Notes under the pieces: model-generated
Told to the model about the DNA's origin: nothing
What the model saw: the letters and a program-made list of their open reading frames with translations, nothing else
Databases searched by the model: none
NCBI GenBank assembly: GCA_027488415.1
Contig: JAIYBS010000344.1
Span: forward strand, 1-9,302
Reading direction: 5' to 3'
Origin: Planctomycetaceae bacterium
Lineage (GTDB): Bacteria > Planctomycetota > Phycisphaerae > Phycisphaerales > SM1A02
Length of the DNA: 9,302 nt
Shown here: positions 6,949-9,302 of the stretch, piece by piece
Position numbering within the stretch: position 1 is the first letter of the stretch
How the letters are laid out: each line of letters begins with the position of its first letter
Made by a program: the position numbers and the translations under genes

Positions 6949-7818
6949 ATGCAGGACGCCGTCGGCGTCGCCGCGCTCCTCGATGCCGCGGCGGCGTGCC
7001 TGGTCGCGGATCCCGCTCGGCGCGGGTCGTCCGTCATGCTGCCGAGGCGCGGTCGGATCCTGCTGACCGGCGACCTGCACGACAGCCTCGCGCACTTCCG
7101 GATCGTGCAGGAGCTCGCCCGCCTCGGCCGGTCCCCCGACAACCACCTGGTGCTGCACGAGCTCATCCACGGCGAGCGGCTCGTGAACGGCGTCGACCTC
7201 AGCTACCGCATGCTCTGCAGGGTGGCGCAGCTGGTGCTCGCGTTCCCGGGGCAGGTGCACGTCGTGCTCGCGAACCACGAGCTCGCCCAGGCGTTCCGGC
7301 AACCGGTCTCGAAGGGCGCCGGCGACAACCTCGAGCTCTTCGACGCGGGCCTCGAGTGGGCCTTCGGCGACGACGCTGCGCTCGTCGAGGAGGCGATCGT
7401 CCGGTTCGTGCTCGCGATGCCGCTCGCCGTGCGGTGCGAGAACGGCCTGATGCTGAGCCATTCGCTGCCGGCCCCGCACGAGCTCGAGGGGTTTGACCCC
7501 GGCATCCTCGACCGTCCGCTCGTCGAGGGTGACTACGCGCTGCGAACCGGGGGTGCGTGGCGGATGACGTGGGGCCGCGGCTGGGACCGCGACGAGCTCG
7601 CGCTGCTCGGCGAGCGGTGGAACGTGCGGACCTTCGTACTCGGCCACGCGTTCGTCGAGCACGGGGCCGAGGCGCCGTTCCCGAACCTGCTGCTCCTCAA
7701 CTCCGATCACGAGCACGGCCGCGTCGTCGCGGTGGACCTCGTCGCCGACGCCCCCGACGCGGACACGATGGTGATGGAGTCCGTGCCGCTCTCGGCCTAC
7801 GGTGCCGCCGATGCCTGA
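6949..7818 (+). CDS. Calcineurin-like metallophosphoesterase, divergent planctomycete type
   Basis: 289 residues from ATG 6949 (298 if the GTG at 6922, which overlaps the previous stop by four bases, is used). No signal peptide, so cytoplasmic. Calcineurin-type metal motifs appear in order: LLTGDLHD (38-45, metal ligands Asp42 and His44), LANHELAQ (107-114, the GNHE equivalent with Asn109, His110), LSHSLP (169-174, His171) and LGHAFVEH (231-238, His233 and perhaps His238). The GDxxDRG motif that gives the bridging aspartate is replaced by LVLHELIHGE (67-76). I recall homologues in planctomycetes with the same LQE/H-x-HG pattern, so this is a distinct subfamily rather than a decayed copy. The reaction is presumably phosphomonoester or diester hydrolysis; the substrate is unknown. 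It is tightly placed between DUF1573 and tsaB (8-base overlap at the 3' end), suggesting translational coupling. ATG is preferred because AGG at 6938-6940 is well spaced. Confidence 0.85.
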   Translation: MQDAVGVAALLDAAAACLVADPARRGSSVMLPRRGRILLTGDLHDSLAHFRIVQELARLGRSPDNHLVLHELIHGERLVNGVDLSYRMLCRVAQLVLAFPGQVHVVLANHELAQAFRQPVSKGAGDNLELFDAGLEWAFGDDAALVEEAIVRFVLAMPLAVRCENGLMLSHSLPAPHELEGFDPGILDRPLVEGDYALRTGGAWRMTWGRGWDRDELALLGERWNVRTFVLGHAFVEHGAEAPFPNLLLLNSDHEHGRVVAVDLVADAPDADTMVMESVPLSAYGAADA

Positions 7819-8434
7819 GGCCTTCCTCGCGATCGAGGCTTCGCAGCGGCACGCGAGCGTCGCGCTCCGTGCGGCGCCGGGCGAGCCCGCGCGTGAGTGG
7901 CCCGTTCCGGCGCCCGACGCGGACCACGACCACCTCATGGCCGTGATCGACGAGGCCTGCCGCGCCGCCGGCATCGGGCCGCGCGACCTTCGGGCGATCG
8001 CCGTCAGCTGCGGCCCCGGCGGCTTCACCGGGCTTCGCGTCTCCTGCGCCACCGCCAAGGCGATCGCGGACGCGACCGGCTGCGCGCTGGTCGCCGTGCC
8101 GTCGGCGCTGGTGGTGGCGCGTGCCCGCGCACGAAGCGGGGGGCTTTGCGACGGCCCGTGCGCCATCCAGCTCGCCCAGAAGGCCGGCTCCGCGTGGGTG
8201 AGCGAGATCCTCGTCGAGGACGGTTGGCCGAGGCTCGTCTCCGCGGGCCTCCGCGACGCGCCGGCGGGCGACGGCCCGGAAGGCCCGTGGTCCGCGCTTG
8301 CGTGCCTCGAACTGGGCGAAGCGATGCTCGCGCGCGGCGAGTCCGTTGACCCGCTGCACCTGCTCCCGATCTACCCGCGTCCTGCCGAGGCGGTCACGCT
8401 GTGGGAGGCGCGGCACGGGGCGAAGGGGCGGTAA
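7811..8434 (+). CDS. tsaB: TsaB, tRNA threonylcarbamoyladenosine (t6A37) biosynthesis protein
   Basis: 207 residues, near the lower end of the usual 220-230. TsaB is an inactive ASKHA-fold paralogue of TsaD; with TsaD and TsaE it transfers threonylcarbamoyl to A37 of ANN-decoding tRNAs in the cytoplasm. Evidence: the N-terminal strand FLAIEASQRHASVAL (5-19), the family signature SCGPGGFTGLRV (66-77) followed by the helix TAKAIADATG, and a C-terminal segment HLLPIYPRPAEAVTLWEAR (183-201) typical of TsaB. The longer C-terminal catalytic part of TsaD is absent, so this is not TsaD. It has no fused RimI acetyltransferase, and neither TsaE nor TsaD lies in the window. ATG 7811 is chosen over GTG 7802 because the conserved first strand then sits at residue 5. 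It overlaps the phosphoesterase gene by eight bases and has no clear Shine-Dalgarno, so it probably depends on upstream translation. Confidence 0.93.
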   Translation: MPEAFLAIEASQRHASVALRAAPGEPAREWPVPAPDADHDHLMAVIDEACRAAGIGPRDLRAIAVSCGPGGFTGLRVSCATAKAIADATGCALVAVPSALVVARARARSGGLCDGPCAIQLAQKAGSAWVSEILVEDGWPRLVSAGLRDAPAGDGPEGPWSALACLELGEAMLARGESVDPLHLLPIYPRPAEAVTLWEARHGAKGR

Positions 8435-8527
8435 CCGGCGCCGGGGGCCGGAACAGCCTGAATTCGGTCGCGGCCAGCGTATCACGGGCTGCAGCAGCCG
8501 CCCGCGGCGGCCGATCCGTCCGTTGCC
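8435..8527 (+). other. Intergenic leader with two overlapping hairpins
   Basis: 93 bases between tsaB and the GAF-like gene. GGCTGC-A-GCAGCC (8487-8499) and GCCGCC-CGC-GGCGGC (8497-8511) share bases 8497-8499 and cannot fully form together. CCGGCGCCGG, a perfect palindrome, follows the tsaB stop at about 8436-8445. No Shine-Dalgarno precedes the ATG at 8528. In sequence this GC-rich such hairpins arise easily by chance, so a regulatory role is only a possibility. Confidence 0.3.
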
Positions 8528-9262
8528 ATGCCTGCCCGCCGCACCGCTGCCGTCTCCCGCACCGCCGCCCCGAACCTCAGCGCCCGCTGCGAGAAGCTCG
8601 AGTCGCTCCTGCGCTCGGTGCTCGCCAGCCGCGCCAAGGCCCGCGCGGAGCTCGACCGTACCCGATCCCGCCTGCGCACGGCCGGCGACGACTTCGTCGT
8701 CGCCTTCGAGGCGATCGACGCCCGCACCGATGCCGCCGTCGCCGCCGCCGAGATGCGCGGCCTCCTCGGCCACGACCTCGACGTCGACACGCTGCTCACC
8801 GTCGCGACCGAGCAGCTCCTCGCGCGGTTCCGCCCGAGCAACGTCTGCATCTGGCTCTGCAACAGCCGTGGCGACCACGGCCTGGCCTCCTACGGCACGA
8901 ACGACATCCCCCGACCCCGAGCCGAGTCGACGATCGGCGTGGTCGGTCGCGAGGTGTGCCCGTCGCTCCCGATCGAACCCGTCGCGCAGGTCTTCGAGCG
9001 CGCGCTCGACATGGTCGCCGTGCCGCCCCCGGGCGGCGGCGTGCTGCCCGGCCGGCGCGCGATGACCGTCGCGATCTCGCATCGCGGCGAGCGCTTCGGC
9101 GCGATCCTGCTGCTGCAGGACGAGTCGGCGCCCTTCCAGGCGAACGGCGCGGAGTGCCTCGGCGCCATCGCGGGCGTCCTCGGCGAGCAGATCGAGCGAA
9201 TCACGCGGATCGTCGTCCAGCGCAGCTCGCACTGGCCGGGCGGATGCTCCGGGTCCGACTGA
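8528..9262 (+). CDS. Coiled-coil and GAF-like domain protein of unknown function
   Basis: 244 residues with no export signal. A basic, alanine-rich start (1-18) leads into a charged helical stretch (about 18-78, for example CEKLESLLRSVL and ELDRTRSRL), likely a coiled coil. Residues about 80-230 look like a GAF domain: a helix with DLDVDTLLTVATEQLLARFRPSNVCIWL, then strands and a loop, then MTVAISHRGERFGAILLLQDES (179-200), and a last helix with AIAGVLGEQIERIT (213-226). This resembles GAF sensors that precede kinases or c-di-GMP enzymes, but no output domain follows, so it may be a free sensor, a partner protein or a dimerising regulator. A chromophore or cyclic-nucleotide pocket cannot be recognised. 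It follows tsaB by 93 bp in the same direction. The GAF call rests on the alternation of the final strands and helix, not on a strict motif. Confidence 0.7.
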   Translation: MPARRTAAVSRTAAPNLSARCEKLESLLRSVLASRAKARAELDRTRSRLRTAGDDFVVAFEAIDARTDAAVAAAEMRGLLGHDLDVDTLLTVATEQLLARFRPSNVCIWLCNSRGDHGLASYGTNDIPRPRAESTIGVVGREVCPSLPIEPVAQVFERALDMVAVPPPGGGVLPGRRAMTVAISHRGERFGAILLLQDESAPFQANGAECLGAIAGVLGEQIERITRIVVQRSSHWPGGCSGSD

Positions 9263-9277
9263 TTGATTGAGGAGGTT
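9260..9277 (+). other. Three-frame stop cluster joined to a consensus Shine-Dalgarno
   Basis: TGATTGATTGA gives TGA at 9260-9262, 9264-9266 and 9268-9270, closing all three plus-strand frames. The last TGA runs into AGGAGGTT (9270-9277), a full anti-16S match. No ATG, GTG or TTG follows in the remaining 25 bases, so its target, if any, is not visible here. Confidence 0.4.
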
Positions 9278-9302
9278 CAGCGCGGCGCGCCGAGCGTCGC
9301 GA

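Noticed and set aside
7802..7810. GTG start for TsaB three codons upstream
   Set aside because: ATG 7811 places the conserved LAIE strand at the usual distance from the start; the GTG adds only Met-Pro-Pro.
6298..8166. 622-codon minus-strand open frame opposite the DUF1573-phosphoesterase-tsaB operon
   Set aside because: No recognisable motif; the plus strand carries three families with conserved signatures.
7697..9232. 511-codon minus-strand open frame opposite tsaB and the GAF-like gene
   Set aside because: Composition typical of GC-rich antisense frames and no motif.
9277..9302. Possible C-terminus of a convergent minus-strand gene ending at TCA 9277-9279
   Set aside because: Seven GC-rich codons before a stop are far too few to call a gene.
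1..9302. CRISPR arrays, tRNA or rRNA genes, insertion sequences, integrases, defence genes
   Set aside because: Looked for and not seen: no spaced direct repeats, no tRNA-like fold or CCA end, no transposase-like protein and no compositional break.

Overview
The window reads as ordinary chromosome from a very GC-rich bacterium, most likely a member of the Planctomycetota and probably of the Phycisphaerae. The strongest taxonomic clue is the C-terminus of the sugar dehydrogenase: a tandem dockerin-like pair of the form GDLNGDG-x-V-D-GADLGLLL-x-x-WG, a type I associate with exported phycisphaeral proteins. A DUF1573 protein, an unusual metallophosphoesterase of a type I recall from planctomycetes, strong G/C preference at third codon positions and mostly weak Shine-Dalgarno sequences fit this. 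The placement comes from memory of these families, not from a search.

Layout. Left edge, minus strand: the N-terminal 224 residues of a Tat-exported amidase, cut by the window edge. Divergent from it, plus strand: an exported MsrB-MsrA fusion (742-1920), then, 46 bp on, a secreted M28 peptidase of the glutamate carboxypeptidase II type (1967-4183). A 182-bp gap leads to an exported PQQ-type sugar dehydrogenase with dockerin-like repeats (4366-5754), closed by a perfect 13-bp GC hairpin (5793-5823). Next is a tight operon: an exported DUF1573 protein (5873-6925), a variant metallophosphoesterase (6949-7818, or from GTG 6922 with a 4-base overlap) and TsaB of t6A tRNA modification (7811-8434, overlapping by 8 bases). 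After 93 bp comes a coiled-coil plus GAF-like protein (8528-9262), ending in stops in all three frames and a consensus Shine-Dalgarno with no visible start.

How they work together. Five of the eight genes carry export signals: amidase, MsrBA, peptidase, sugar dehydrogenase and DUF1573 protein. The left two thirds therefore look like a set of envelope or extracellular functions: oxidative protein repair, peptide and amide hydrolysis, and sugar oxidation. The right third couples translation-linked housekeeping (TsaB) to two poorly characterised planctomycete-type proteins. There is no tRNA, rRNA, CRISPR array, transposase or integrase, and nothing with the look of a defence system.

The observations most worth a second look are an internal ribosome binding site and ATG exactly at the MsrB/MsrA junction, the loss of the canonical bridging-Asp motif in the metallophosphoesterase, and the DUF1573-phosphoesterase-TsaB coupling.
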